Shown here: piece after piece, positions 28,080 to 37,119 of the stretch
Layout: every line of letters starts with the position of its first letter
How positions within the stretch are numbered: position 1 is the first letter of the stretch
Source of the DNA: an uncultured Acidobacteriia bacterium
GTDB lineage: Bacteria > Acidobacteriota > Terriglobia > Bryobacterales > Bryobacteraceae
Assembly (NCBI GenBank): GCA_903923395.1
Contig: CAIXXM010000156.1
Location: forward strand, 1-37,119
Reading direction: 5' to 3'
Length of the DNA: 37,119 nucleotides
Notes under the pieces: generated by a model
The model's input: the letters and a program-made list of their open reading frames with translations, nothing else
Told to the model about the DNA's origin: nothing
Databases searched by the model: none
Position numbers and translations under genes: made by a program

Positions 28080-31078
28080 TGGCCAGTACAGCAGCCGAAC
28101 TCGTAATCAAAATCTCCGCGCAGGGAACTGCCGAACTCGACAAGGTCGCGGCTGCGACCAAGAGCGTTGGCGAGGGTACTCGCCTGGCTGGAATGCAGCT
28201 TCGAACCTTCGACGCTACCCTGCAATCCCTCGTTGCGTCGGGTAAGTCGTTCAAGGGCGCACTGGAGGAAATGGCCGCGTCTCAGGGCGTGCTGTCTCAG
28301 TCCATCCGAGGGACCGCGCAAGACCTTTTGCTGCAGATGAAAGCAGCAGACGGCGATGCGGAAGCTATCCGCAAGCTGAACGGGCAACTGCGGGATGCTC
28401 ACCAGATCAGCGAGCAGGCGGCAGCGTCCGGCACGATTCGGGTAGCCGAAGGCAATCAGGCCATTCGCGCGGCGGAATCCTTCCTTGTGAAGATTCTCGG
28501 GCTGGGTCCAGCCTTGCAGGCCATCTTCCCTATTGTCGGCGCTATTGCGTTGGGGGAGATGGTCGCGAAGGCCGCTGGCGAAGTGAAGCATCTGGCCGAA
28601 GAGTGGGACCCGGTTCTCGCAGCCGAGAAACGCGCGAAGGATGCTCTGGAGGACTACGGGAATACCGTCGCGAAGGTCAAGGCGGAACTGCGGGCGCTGG
28701 ATGAGGCAGCGTTCCGGCGGGCCGCTGGACCGGTGGCAGGGGCGGCGAACGAAGCTACGGGTCTGGCGGGTGATGAGCAAACCTTCCGGCTGCAGGCGAA
28801 GAATTTGCAAGTGGAAGTGGATAAGCTGCGGGGGGATATTGTATCCGCGCAGGCGGAAGCTGATGCGGCTCCCCGCAACTCCCGCACTGGTAAGAAAGAG
28901 GACCGGGAGCCGCTGCTGCGGATTCGGGAAGACAAAGCCTCGATTCAGGCACTCACTACAGAGATTTCAAGGCTGACCAACGAAGCCGACAAAATAGGGA
29001 AAAAAGTCACTGCCAAATCTGGCGATTCACTGGATGCACAGCAGGACATCACCGACAAGAAGAAGGCCGATGCTGATGCGCGGGCGAAGTCCATCAGGGA
29101 CGGAGAGTTTGCAGCCAGACAAGAATTGCAAAGCCTGCAAGCGCGCGAACTGGATGGGGTAGCTCGGATCAACGAGTTACTGCGGATCAAGCTGGAACTC
29201 CTGAAGCAGCAGGGCGTTCTCAGCCCGAAGCGCGAAGAAGAAGAGCGGGAGATCGCGGTGGAGCAAATCCGCTTGGGCCTAGCAAAGGCGCTCGCTACCG
29301 CACGGAAGGAAGCATACGCCGGAGCGACACGCGATGCCAACACCGAAGGCCGCGACGAGCAGCGGGGCGATAAATTCGCCGAACGGCAGTATTTCGCAGG
29401 GCTGAAAAAGAAGATTGCTGACGGCACGAAGGACGTCACCGCGGATCTGCAGATCATCAAGCGCGGAGATGAGATCGACACTGATCAGGTAAAGCGACAG
29501 CTCCAAGCTCAGTTGTATGGCATTCATCGCAGCGTCCAGTCTGGCAGCATGTCGGGTCAGGATGCGGCGGGTACTGAGTATCAAGCCGCACTCAAGGCCG
29601 CGCAGGAAATCTTCCGCATTGACACGCAGCACTTGGACCTGATCACCGATCAGGACAAGCGGGACGAAGCCTATTGGGCGGCCAGGAAAAAACGGGCGGA
29701 TCAGGAGTATCAAGCCGAGGCGAAGTATCAGGAAGAACTCGACAACCTTCGCGCTAAGGACCTGGAGAAATACCGCAGCGAAGCAGGTAAGCTCTTCGAC
29801 GCCTTGACAAACCGGCAGCGCGGCGCTGGCTTCGAGATCACGCAGATGTTGCGGGGCATGGGCGTCAGCACTGCTCGGACGATCTTCCAAAACGTCGCAA
29901 CCAAGCCGTTGCAGGCCATCGGGCAAACCATTGCCAGAGCGGTACCGGAAAGCCTGGGGCTGGGTGGAATACTTCGTGGCACGATCTTTGACAGCGCCAA
30001 CAAGGGCGTCGAAGGAAAGATCGAAGCGAACACTAAGGATACTGTCGGCTGGCTGAAAAGCATCTACAATCGGCTGTCTGGACAGAATGCTGCTGACCCT
30101 TCGGCGGCGAACCCGAACACTGCACCTGGCCTGTCAGCCGGTAGTACTCCGCTCAGCGAGACACTCGGCATTCCGGCGGGCATGACCTTCCCTGCTGGCG
30201 GCGATCTCGCGAAGGTGCTCGGCGGTTCTTCCTCGGCAGGCGGCTACGTGGCGGCGCTCGGCAAAGTCCTCGGAATCGGTGGCTTCGGTGCTGGTGCGTC
30301 ATCAGTACTGAACGGCAATGCCCTCAGCATCCTGCTCGGACAGAATTCCACCGGACCAACAACACTCTCGGCGCAGATCGGCGCAGGCGTTGGGCTGGCT
30401 GGTGCTGTCGGTGCCGGTGCTTACGGCATCGCATCTGGCATCGGTCAGGGCGGAGTCGGCGGCGATCTGAAGGCGGCTGGTTCCGCTGCTGGGCTTGTCG
30501 GTGGGCTGGTGGGCAACGTCTCGAAGTTGTTGGGCGCGGCAAGTCCGTTGCTGTCAGCCATTCCGATTGTCGGTTCCATCGCGGCCATCGCATTGCCTTT
30601 GCTAGGTGGCCTGTTTAGTCAAGGCCCGGAACAGCGGGCTAAACAGATCCAAAAGGAACTCACGCAGGGACAGTACATTGCACCTATCGCAATCAACGAG
30701 ACCCGGGATACCAAGGGAAACTACGTCAGTTACGACAAGTTTGGACGGCTGGAGCAAACCGGCTTCTCCGCCACTCCGCAGATTTCGGAGCCGTATCTGG
30801 AATACAAGCGAGTTAACGGGAACCCCGGCTATTACAACGCACCTGGCGGGGTCATCTCGCCTTACGGTGGACCTTCGGGTCCAGCAAGTCCTGCACCCGC
30901 TCCGGTCATTCAGCATATCTATCAGGCGGGAGCAATCCAGACTATGGACGCCTCCAGCTTTCACGATTTCGTGACCAAAAATCATGAAGCCATTGGCGCG
31001 GCGGCGGCTAAGAATCTGAACACCGGAGATGGTCCGCTGGCCACCACCATCGATTGGGCGAAGAGCGGCCGCGGGTAA
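28079..31078 (+). CDS. tail tape measure protein
   Basis: 999 aa. N-terminal helical part with STAAELVIKISAQGTAELDK and VAAATKSVGEG, a hydrophobic block around 133-165 (LVKILGLGPALQAIFPIVGA), a long Ala/Glu/Lys/Arg coiled-coil centre (200-600) and a second Gly/Ala hydrophobic region near 680-855 with AASPLLSAIPIVGSIAAIAL. This pattern defines tape measure proteins, which set tail length and help DNA exit. With the usual rule of about 0.15 nm per residue the tail would be around 150 nm. Confidence 0.92.
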   Translation: MASTAAELVIKISAQGTAELDKVAAATKSVGEGTRLAGMQLRTFDATLQSLVASGKSFKGALEEMAASQGVLSQSIRGTAQDLLLQMKAADGDAEAIRKLNGQLRDAHQISEQAAASGTIRVAEGNQAIRAAESFLVKILGLGPALQAIFPIVGAIALGEMVAKAAGEVKHLAEEWDPVLAAEKRAKDALEDYGNTVAKVKAELRALDEAAFRRAAGPVAGAANEATGLAGDEQTFRLQAKNLQVEVDKLRGDIVSAQAEADAAPRNSRTGKKEDREPLLRIREDKASIQALTTEISRLTNEADKIGKKVTAKSGDSLDAQQDITDKKKADADARAKSIRDGEFAARQELQSLQARELDGVARINELLRIKLELLKQQGVLSPKREEEEREIAVEQIRLGLAKALATARKEAYAGATRDANTEGRDEQRGDKFAERQYFAGLKKKIADGTKDVTADLQIIKRGDEIDTDQVKRQLQAQLYGIHRSVQSGSMSGQDAAGTEYQAALKAAQEIFRIDTQHLDLITDQDKRDEAYWAARKKRADQEYQAEAKYQEELDNLRAKDLEKYRSEAGKLFDALTNRQRGAGFEITQMLRGMGVSTARTIFQNVATKPLQAIGQTIARAVPESLGLGGILRGTIFDSANKGVEGKIEANTKDTVGWLKSIYNRLSGQNAADPSAANPNTAPGLSAGSTPLSETLGIPAGMTFPAGGDLAKVLGGSSSAGGYVAALGKVLGIGGFGAGASSVLNGNALSILLGQNSTGPTTLSAQIGAGVGLAGAVGAGAYGIASGIGQGGVGGDLKAAGSAAGLVGGLVGNVSKLLGAASPLLSAIPIVGSIAAIALPLLGGLFSQGPEQRAKQIQKELTQGQYIAPIAINETRDTKGNYVSYDKFGRLEQTGFSATPQISEPYLEYKRVNGNPGYYNAPGGVISPYGGPSGPASPAPAPVIQHIYQAGAIQTMDASSFHDFVTKNHEAIGAAAAKNLNTGDGPLATTIDWAKSGRG

Positions 31079-31081
31079 CTC

Positions 31082-31816
31082 ATGTCCTCATTCCCGATCA
31101 CTCGCGGCTCTTCGCAAGCCCTGTATCCGTGCACGCAAACCCTGTCTTTCTTGACGGAGGTTTGCGAGTTCCGCGATGGGTCGAGCCAGCGTTGGGCACG
31201 GCGTCCAGGCGGCTGCATCGTCACTTGGGACTTTCCGTATGAGCGGATCTCTAAGACGAAGAAAGACGCCATCAAAACAGCGGTCCTCGCGGCGAAGGGG
31301 CAGCAGTCCACCAGCATCTCGTTGAGCGTGGCCGGGATCACCTTCCCGACCATGTCACTTGCGTCGGACACGTTCCAGGTGACGGAGAAGGTAACCACGC
31401 TTTACGGGATGACTCTGCGGTTCGTCGGCACAGCGGCGCAGGCTCTCACTGCTGGCTCTGGCGGTGCGTTCCCGGCACTGGCAAGCGGGGCGGCGTCTCA
31501 GTTGCCGTTCTCGCAGGGGCATCGCTGGGCGACCGAAGAGAAAACCGTAGATAGCGGCAGCAAGTACACTTACGCCTTCTGGAGTGCTCAGTTACAGCAG
31601 TGGCAACTTGGGTTTACATCTATCTCAGATGCCGATCTGGCTGCGATCATGCAGCATTTTGTCTGGGCGCAGGGTCGATATCGCGCCTTCACCTTCACGG
31701 ACCCGGAAGACTCGACAGCCTACACCAAGGCGCACTATGCCAGCGATGACCTGGTGATCACCTACAACGGCCCAAATCAGACCAGCCTTACCGTTTCACT
31801 CGAAGTAACCCGATAG
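31082..31816 (+). CDS. distal tail protein, lambda gpM-like position
   Basis: 244 aa, two beta domains: FPITRGSSQALYPCTQTLSF, RRPGGCIVTWDFPYERISKT, then a C-terminal domain with SKYTYAFWSAQLQQWQLGFT and WAQGRYRAFTFTDPEDSTAY. The C-terminal part resembles the DUF2460-type phage proteins that form the ring under the tail tube. Located between tape measure and tail-tip genes, as expected. Confidence 0.7.
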   Translation: MSSFPITRGSSQALYPCTQTLSFLTEVCEFRDGSSQRWARRPGGCIVTWDFPYERISKTKKDAIKTAVLAAKGQQSTSISLSVAGITFPTMSLASDTFQVTEKVTTLYGMTLRFVGTAAQALTAGSGGAFPALASGAASQLPFSQGHRWATEEKTVDSGSKYTYAFWSAQLQQWQLGFTSISDADLAAIMQHFVWAQGRYRAFTFTDPEDSTAYTKAHYASDDLVITYNGPNQTSLTVSLEVTR

Positions 31817-31819
31817 CCA

Positions 31820-34800
31820 ATGTCCTTCACAATTCTGAATGGGAAAGAGCAATCCCTTGCTCCGTCGCCGCTGTTGCTGGTGGATATCACCGATGCGGAC
31901 GGCAACACGCGGCATTTCGCGACGCAGGCCGTGACCTATGGCGGCAACGTCTACAGTGATCGCCTGGTTGACCAGAACATCCAAGCGATTCAGGGGATGA
32001 CTGCGCAGGGCTTCGCGTCGATTCCGTCATTGTCTATCCAGATCGCGGACCCGGACGCCTTTGTGTGGTCGAATTACATCACACCGCACCGCTGGAAGGG
32101 CGGGACGATGGTGGTTACGTTCGTCATGTACTATGCCTCGACCGATGGCACTGGATTTTCGACTGATTCGTATAAGTGGAAGTTCATCACCGGCAACCCT
32201 GTCTTTGCCGATGGGATTGTCACGGTGGAGGGCGCGAATAAGTTGAACTTTGCGCGGATCAAGCTGCCGACGGTGGCGATTCAGCGGCTCTGCCCTTGGA
32301 TCTTCCCGGCGACTGCAGCGCAACGGCAAGACGCGGCACAAAACAAGATCAGCCCGTATTACCAGTGCGGCTACTCGCCGGATGCCACCGGCAGCGGCTC
32401 CGATTGGCCGCGAGGCAATAACGACAGCGGCACGGGCTTGCCCTACACCGAATGTCAGAAGACCCGCGAAGCCTGTACGGCGCGCGGCATGTTCGCGAAG
32501 GATTCCGCCAACCGGGACAGCTATCGGTTTGGCGGGATTACCTGGAGCCCACCCACCACTTACGGCGGGCGCAAGTACACCAGCGGCGAGAAGGTGTACG
32601 GGTTTAACCCGTTCAACGATGCTAGGTTCCAGCAGGTTCACAGTTTGGGCTACGGTACGCATTGGGTCAATGCGAAAGTTATGGTCCCGGCGGCAGACCC
32701 GAACAGCGTGCGGTTCGAGGCCTCGGTGGAATTGGCATGTTACGGCGGTATCAATGGTGCTCCTGGCAGTGCTCCAAAGGTACTGTGCAATGGCGTCGAG
32801 ATACCTCTGTACAACCCAAACGGGAAGAACGACTTCTCCTTTATCTGGTATTTTGTGAACGCCGGTGGTCGAACTGGCCATATCACTACGGACGCAATCT
32901 TCGACACCCAAGGCGACCCCTACGGCTCCATCGCATCCATCGAAGTCGTAGTGCCGACTGAGTTGGCTCAAGCTGGATCTATTCCGCAGTGCCGCGTGCT
33001 TTGCACTGCCGGCCCGATCATGGTGCCCACCACGCCGAGTGGCGATTACGGCTTACTCCCCTTGGTGACGCATAACCCGGCGTGGATCGCGCTCGATATG
33101 GCTACCTGGTGCGACTACACCTATGACGACGTGGACATTCAGAGCGTCATGGATGCCTCTGTGATCTGTGGATACAAGGGTTCCGTCACAGTCTCCGGTG
33201 CCACGGTAACTTATGTCTCTGGGTCGGGCGATCCATTCTGTCTATCCTTCGCGGGCCGGAAGATCGTCATCAACGGCTCTGTTTTTACGGTCGCATCCGT
33301 CGCCAGTGCCACCGAATTGACGCTCACCACCAGTGGCGCTTCATCCGGCAGCTACAGTGTCAGCAATATCAGTTACACCGACCTCAACGGGAATACCTCG
33401 ACTCACGAGCGGTACCGGGCGTCTTTCGCCCTGGAAGACCGTAAGGTAGCGGCGGCAGTCTTCACCGCGTTCTGTAATGCTCACAATCTGATCCTGGGGC
33501 AGAATCCAGTTACCGGGAAATTGCAGATGGCGGTGAAGCAGACACTAGCAGAGCAGCAGCCTAGCGCGGTGGACGGAAGCAACTACAGCACGGCGGTTTC
33601 TTCGAAACTGGCAGACGGCACAACGGCTAACGGATATGCGGCTTATCTTTTCGATGAGACCAGCATCCAGCCGAAAACATTTAAGGTCACAGCGCGATCC
33701 ATCGCAGAAACGCCGAATAAGGTGGTGATCCAGTTTCAGGATGCGGAAAACCAGTATCAAGGCGACTCGGTATCTATCATCGACCCGGACGCCTACACGG
33801 CAGCGGGACAGCAGGAAATTGCGCTCCAATCCGACTTCCTCGGCACGGAGAGCTTTGACCAATCCAGCCGGATTGGAAATCTGGGTTTAGCTGAAGCTAA
33901 TCGGGGCAATCCGCGAGATGACGCCGGGGGAACGCTGCAATTCGAGTTTCGAACAAGTATGAAAGCAATACACCTAACAGCACGAGCGGGCTTGATATGC
34001 CTCTTGAGTTGGGCGCAACTGGGCCTGTCTCAGCAGCCCATCCGCATTTTGAGCGTGAAGCCCTCCACGGATGGGCGCTACTGGGACATCAAAGCTCAAT
34101 GGCATAACGACGACTGGTACCTGGACGCCTACGGCCAAGACCCGACGCCTCTCTACCACAACCCCTATACGGACACTCCGGCATCGGTGCCTCTGCCGTG
34201 GAGGCCGTCATTCTCTTCCTACTCCTCGCAAGACGCGCTCTACAACGGTGATGGCACTTTCCAAGCTGAAGTGAATAACCGGCCTAACCAGGATGGCAGC
34301 AACACGCCAGTAATATCCATCAGCGGTTTCGGAGTCGTGAATAAGTTATCCACGACTGTCCAGGCTCCTCTTGTCCCACTGCAGGGGCAAGCCGCCTCCA
34401 CTGGCGGGCATCTCGCGGCGGGTAACTGGTATGCGAAGATAGCGGCGCTGGATTCCTCGGGCGGCTTGTCCTCCCCTTCCCAAACCATCCTGACCGTGAT
34501 TCCGGCGGGAGTAACGACAGGGACACTGACAATCCCAAATCTGAGTTGGTCCGCAAACACAACAGGCTTCGTGGTATGGATCGGAAATTCTGTCTTTGAC
34601 CTCGAACCAGGGCTTATTAACAGTGGCACGCCAGCTTACATTGGCACAGGAACGCCAACATCCATCACGATTCAGGACCGGGCAAGCAACACGCTCGGCG
34701 GCGTACCTGACCTCAACGCGCAATCCATGCTTATTCAGGCAGCCCGCGAAACGGTAAGCGGCATCTGGGAGGGCGCGGCGCTTACGCTTCCTGCGGCGGA

Positions 34801-35446
34801 TCAAGTACAGGTCGCCGGGGCCCCAGGCTGGACAGCTAACCAATGGGTAGGGCGCGTGGTTTCCGTGATGGGAAATTCGGCTACGGGAATCCAAACGGCC
34901 AGTAATTACATTGTGACTGCGAACACGGCCGACACGTTGACGCTGGATCATACCTACGGACCAGATATTAGCGTGGGCGACTGGCTAGCAATTCGCATGA
35001 CAGTATCCTCAGCCACTTCGTCTACGGTGGCAGATACTGCGCTATCCATGACCACGAACGCACACAGAGGCGAGCGAGCGGTTATCATCGCCGGGACGGG
35101 ATCGGGGTATCCACCCCAAACCATCGCCGCGAACGACGCAACGTCTATTACGCTAGCCGGATCATGGCCTGTGACGCCAGATTCCACGAGTGTCTGGATT
35201 ATTATCGAGGCCTCATGGAGCTATGAGCAATCGGCGGGATTGCAGACTACTGCTGCGCTTTCAAGCTTCCGCAAGATCGCGGATGTTGATGTGACTAACT
35301 ACGCTGGACAGAACGTTTTCGTCCAGGCCGTGACGCAGGACTCGCAGGGGAATAGCTCTGTCAGTTACTACGCTCCTTTTCGAGAGCTTCATATTTTTGG
35401 CGCGACTGCTGTCGGCCAAATCACAGGGGCAGGGACACCATACTAA
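31820..35446 (+). CDS. tail-tip / hub protein, gpL-like N-terminus with fibre-like C-terminus
   Basis: 1208 aa. The N-terminal 260 residues match the gpL-type tail-tip plan: LLLVDITDADGNTRHF, HRWKGGTMVVTFVMYY, then four cysteines C158, C183, C212 and C219 (LCPWIFPAT, YYQCGYSPDATG, ECQKTREACTARG). In lambda gpL-type proteins such a set has been reported to hold an Fe-S cluster. Residues about 440-510 show an FCCH-like repeat (GSVTVSGATVTYVSGSGDPF); 590-800 look like a gpJ-type hub; about 860-910 a fibronectin-like repeat (LAAGNWYAKIAALDSSGGLS). Roles normally shared by several proteins appear fused here. Confidence 0.78.
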   Translation: MSFTILNGKEQSLAPSPLLLVDITDADGNTRHFATQAVTYGGNVYSDRLVDQNIQAIQGMTAQGFASIPSLSIQIADPDAFVWSNYITPHRWKGGTMVVTFVMYYASTDGTGFSTDSYKWKFITGNPVFADGIVTVEGANKLNFARIKLPTVAIQRLCPWIFPATAAQRQDAAQNKISPYYQCGYSPDATGSGSDWPRGNNDSGTGLPYTECQKTREACTARGMFAKDSANRDSYRFGGITWSPPTTYGGRKYTSGEKVYGFNPFNDARFQQVHSLGYGTHWVNAKVMVPAADPNSVRFEASVELACYGGINGAPGSAPKVLCNGVEIPLYNPNGKNDFSFIWYFVNAGGRTGHITTDAIFDTQGDPYGSIASIEVVVPTELAQAGSIPQCRVLCTAGPIMVPTTPSGDYGLLPLVTHNPAWIALDMATWCDYTYDDVDIQSVMDASVICGYKGSVTVSGATVTYVSGSGDPFCLSFAGRKIVINGSVFTVASVASATELTLTTSGASSGSYSVSNISYTDLNGNTSTHERYRASFALEDRKVAAAVFTAFCNAHNLILGQNPVTGKLQMAVKQTLAEQQPSAVDGSNYSTAVSSKLADGTTANGYAAYLFDETSIQPKTFKVTARSIAETPNKVVIQFQDAENQYQGDSVSIIDPDAYTAAGQQEIALQSDFLGTESFDQSSRIGNLGLAEANRGNPRDDAGGTLQFEFRTSMKAIHLTARAGLICLLSWAQLGLSQQPIRILSVKPSTDGRYWDIKAQWHNDDWYLDAYGQDPTPLYHNPYTDTPASVPLPWRPSFSSYSSQDALYNGDGTFQAEVNNRPNQDGSNTPVISISGFGVVNKLSTTVQAPLVPLQGQAASTGGHLAAGNWYAKIAALDSSGGLSSPSQTILTVIPAGVTTGTLTIPNLSWSANTTGFVVWIGNSVFDLEPGLINSGTPAYIGTGTPTSITIQDRASNTLGGVPDLNAQSMLIQAARETVSGIWEGAALTLPAADQVQVAGAPGWTANQWVGRVVSVMGNSATGIQTASNYIVTANTADTLTLDHTYGPDISVGDWLAIRMTVSSATSSTVADTALSMTTNAHRGERAVIIAGTGSGYPPQTIAANDATSITLAGSWPVTPDSTSVWIIIEASWSYEQSAGLQTTAALSSFRKIADVDVTNYAGQNVFVQAVTQDSQGNSSVSYYAPFRELHIFGATAVGQITGAGTPY

Positions 35447-37119
35447 TGTCACTCTTTTCCGTAGTACGCAACATTTGGGACAAGCACGGTGAACGGCCCT
35501 CCCTGCTTGACGGGGGCGCTGACCCCACTGGAGTGACGGATATTACGGCCAAGATTACAGCAGCGTCTGCTGTATCTCGCTGGTCTGACGGGGTTACCTT
35601 AGACGTGCCAATCGGTACTTATGCGGTGACTACGAACTATACGGTCCCCTCCAACATCTCGCTGCGCTTTGCGCACGGGGCCAAGATCAGCGTGTCTAGC
35701 GGGACGACCCTGACGATTGCGGGACGCATCGAAGCACCAATCACACAAATCTTCTCCGGTGTTGGCAACGTCTTGTTTTCTGGTGCGATGAACTTGGTGT
35801 ATCCGCAATGGTGGGGCGCGGTTGGTGACGGCCAGGAATTTACGCTGACCGGCACGGATGACACAATACCTATCCAGAAGGCTGTGCATTCGCTTTCGGT
35901 GACGGGTGGAATCGTGTTTTTTCCCCAGACTGTAACGTCGTATTATCTGGTGACCGGGACCATTGCGCTGACTTCCGGTGTGGTGTTGCAGGGTGCGTTT
36001 GTTGGGGTAACGATCAAGCGCAAGAGTGGCACTGATTACGTGGCAAAAGTGGAGGGCGCGAGCGTATCTGTGCGCACCTTCAACGCGGGCTTCAGGTCAA
36101 TCATTCTGGACGGGGGTGGACTTGGTGGAGATATCCTGTATTGTTCACGGACTTCGCTGCTTGTGTTTGACCACTTGCGAGTGATCAACGGAACGGGCCG
36201 GGGCATCCTGTTTGAATCCGTGTGGGATTCGACGTTGACTGAAGTGTACGTGGGGTATGTGGGCACGGCTGGGGACGGGGAAGCTGCTTTTGAGATCACA
36301 GGCAGGGGCGTTTTGGCCGACGATGAAAACTCGAATTCCCTGCACTTTGGACGGCTTACGGTGGAGGGTTTCGCGTCGCAGGGATTGTGGCTCAACGGGC
36401 TGAATACGAACAATATTTCGATCAGTCATTTGAAGGTTGAGTCTGTGAATTCGCATTATTACTGTCTGCGGATCTCGGGCACGAACGTGGCGCATATTTC
36501 CTTTGCGCAGCTAGCTGTGTTTTCTTCGGCAGGAGCATCCAACGGTGTTGTTCTTTTGGAAGATTCGTTCAATTTAGACTTGGCACTGACCACAGAAGTA
36601 AATGGCAGTTCGCCTATGCCGACCTATATGGGGCGCATCCATAGCTGTAGCTCGACTCGGGTCGTGTCGATTGGTGCTGTGTTTGACGTCACGCATTACG
36701 CAAGTGTCGCCCAGTGGGAGATCACAGGTGATCCGAATACTGTAAGTATTGACGGGGTCAGCAGTAACGCGATCCCGCTAGCGGCTGATGTGGATGCCAC
36801 TCGATCCGAAGGCATGCGGATGATCCGCGAGGGAGAAACCGCTCTTAGTTTTATTAATACGGCGGTGGGCGGGGCGAAGTGGACGTTTGGGAGAACAATC
36901 GCTGATGGTGCGACGCCCAACACTAAGATGCGCTGGATTTACGATCCCGGGACTGGGGAGATTGTGCAGCTGGAGCTCCGCGCGGATGGCACGCTGTATA
37001 TCCCGAATTCTCTGGTGGCTGTTGGGCCAGCATTGTTAAGTGACGCGACCATTGCAACGGATGGTGGGGCGGAACCAGCTGTACATCTGCGCAATAATTC
37101 AGCGGTCCCTAGCTGCTAC
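35446..37119 (+). CDS. tailspike-like beta-helix protein, cut by window edge
   Basis: The frame is open from ATG 35446 (overlapping the previous stop, TAATG) to the edge, 558 codons so far. The first 40 residues carry a GADPTGVTDITAKI block, and near residue 117 a second one, YPQWWGAVGDGQEF with TDDTIPIQKAV, the start motif of pectate-lyase-3-type tailspikes. From there short strands rich in Gly, Asn, Val and Ile (ISLRFAHGAKISVSSG, GVVLQGAFVGVTIKRK, NGTGRGILFESVWDST) indicate a right-handed beta-helix. It would bind or cut host surface polysaccharide. Catalytic residues and the C-terminus cannot be judged. Confidence 0.82.
   Translation, partial: MSLFSVVRNIWDKHGERPSLLDGGADPTGVTDITAKITAASAVSRWSDGVTLDVPIGTYAVTTNYTVPSNISLRFAHGAKISVSSGTTLTIAGRIEAPITQIFSGVGNVLFSGAMNLVYPQWWGAVGDGQEFTLTGTDDTIPIQKAVHSLSVTGGIVFFPQTVTSYYLVTGTIALTSGVVLQGAFVGVTIKRKSGTDYVAKVEGASVSVRTFNAGFRSIILDGGGLGGDILYCSRTSLLVFDHLRVINGTGRGILFESVWDSTLTEVYVGYVGTAGDGEAAFEITGRGVLADDENSNSLHFGRLTVEGFASQGLWLNGLNTNNISISHLKVESVNSHYYCLRISGTNVAHISFAQLAVFSSAGASNGVVLLEDSFNLDLALTTEVNGSSPMPTYMGRIHSCSSTRVVSIGAVFDVTHYASVAQWEITGDPNTVSIDGVSSNAIPLAADVDATRSEGMRMIREGETALSFINTAVGGAKWTFGRTIADGATPNTKMRWIYDPGTGEIVQLELRADGTLYIPNSLVAVGPALLSDATIATDGGAEPAVHLRNNSAVPSCY

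Noticed and set aside
27821-28810. 329-codon minus-strand frame opposite chaperone and tape measure genes
   Set aside because: Antisense to two well-supported genes; no start signals.

Overview
The window joins about 7.9 kb of bacterial chromosome to about 29 kb of a prophage that continues past the right edge. The host is a high-GC bacterium. The mix of an S24-like XRE regulator, a UbiX/PheA pair, an OPT transporter and short secreted proteins would fit an acidobacterium of the Bryobacter/Solibacter type, but that is an impression from gene content and no marker gene fixes it.

Host part (1-7870): a small hypothetical gene converges on an XRE/S24-like regulator. That regulator is divergent from an ubiX-pheA-secreted protein operon, and a near-perfect 20-bp palindrome lies in front of ubiX. 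Next come a class V aminotransferase (minus strand), a yqeY-OPT transporter operon and an EamA permease (minus strand) that ends against a tRNA fragment.

Boundary (7871-7925): the 3' half of a tRNA-Leu(UAG), minus strand, runs from the CCA end to the anticodon loop and then loses all tRNA similarity. This is the expected left attachment site of an element integrated in a tRNA gene. The restored tRNA and the integrase should lie beyond the right edge.

Prophage left arm (7930-12600): a DUF5131 (Gp37/Gp68) protein, a phage DnaN sliding clamp, a minimal C5 cytosine methyltransferase and an HD phosphohydrolase are followed by two genes that look like a sigma factor split in two: one product has only region 4, the next only region 2.

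Head region (12700-25200): TerS, TerL, portal, a non-coding array of CTTA/TAAG motifs phased at 11 bp, two small paralogous proteins, a 43-residue membrane peptide, SSB, scaffold, P22-type coat protein, an exported FCCH-like protein, a connector, and a MuF protein whose C-terminus carries an HELGH metallopeptidase motif and is followed by a small orphan gene. The last pair looks like a MuF toxin with a candidate immunity gene.

Tail region (24455-37119): completion and terminator proteins, a degenerate tRNA-like cloverleaf, tail tube, a terminator, a G/GT chaperone pair with a -1 frameshift site, a 999-residue tape measure, a distal-tail protein, a 1208-residue tail-tip protein with a lambda gpL-like four-cysteine block, and a truncated beta-helix tailspike. 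This is a long, non-contractile (siphovirus) tail. Lysis genes, repressor and integrase are not in the window.
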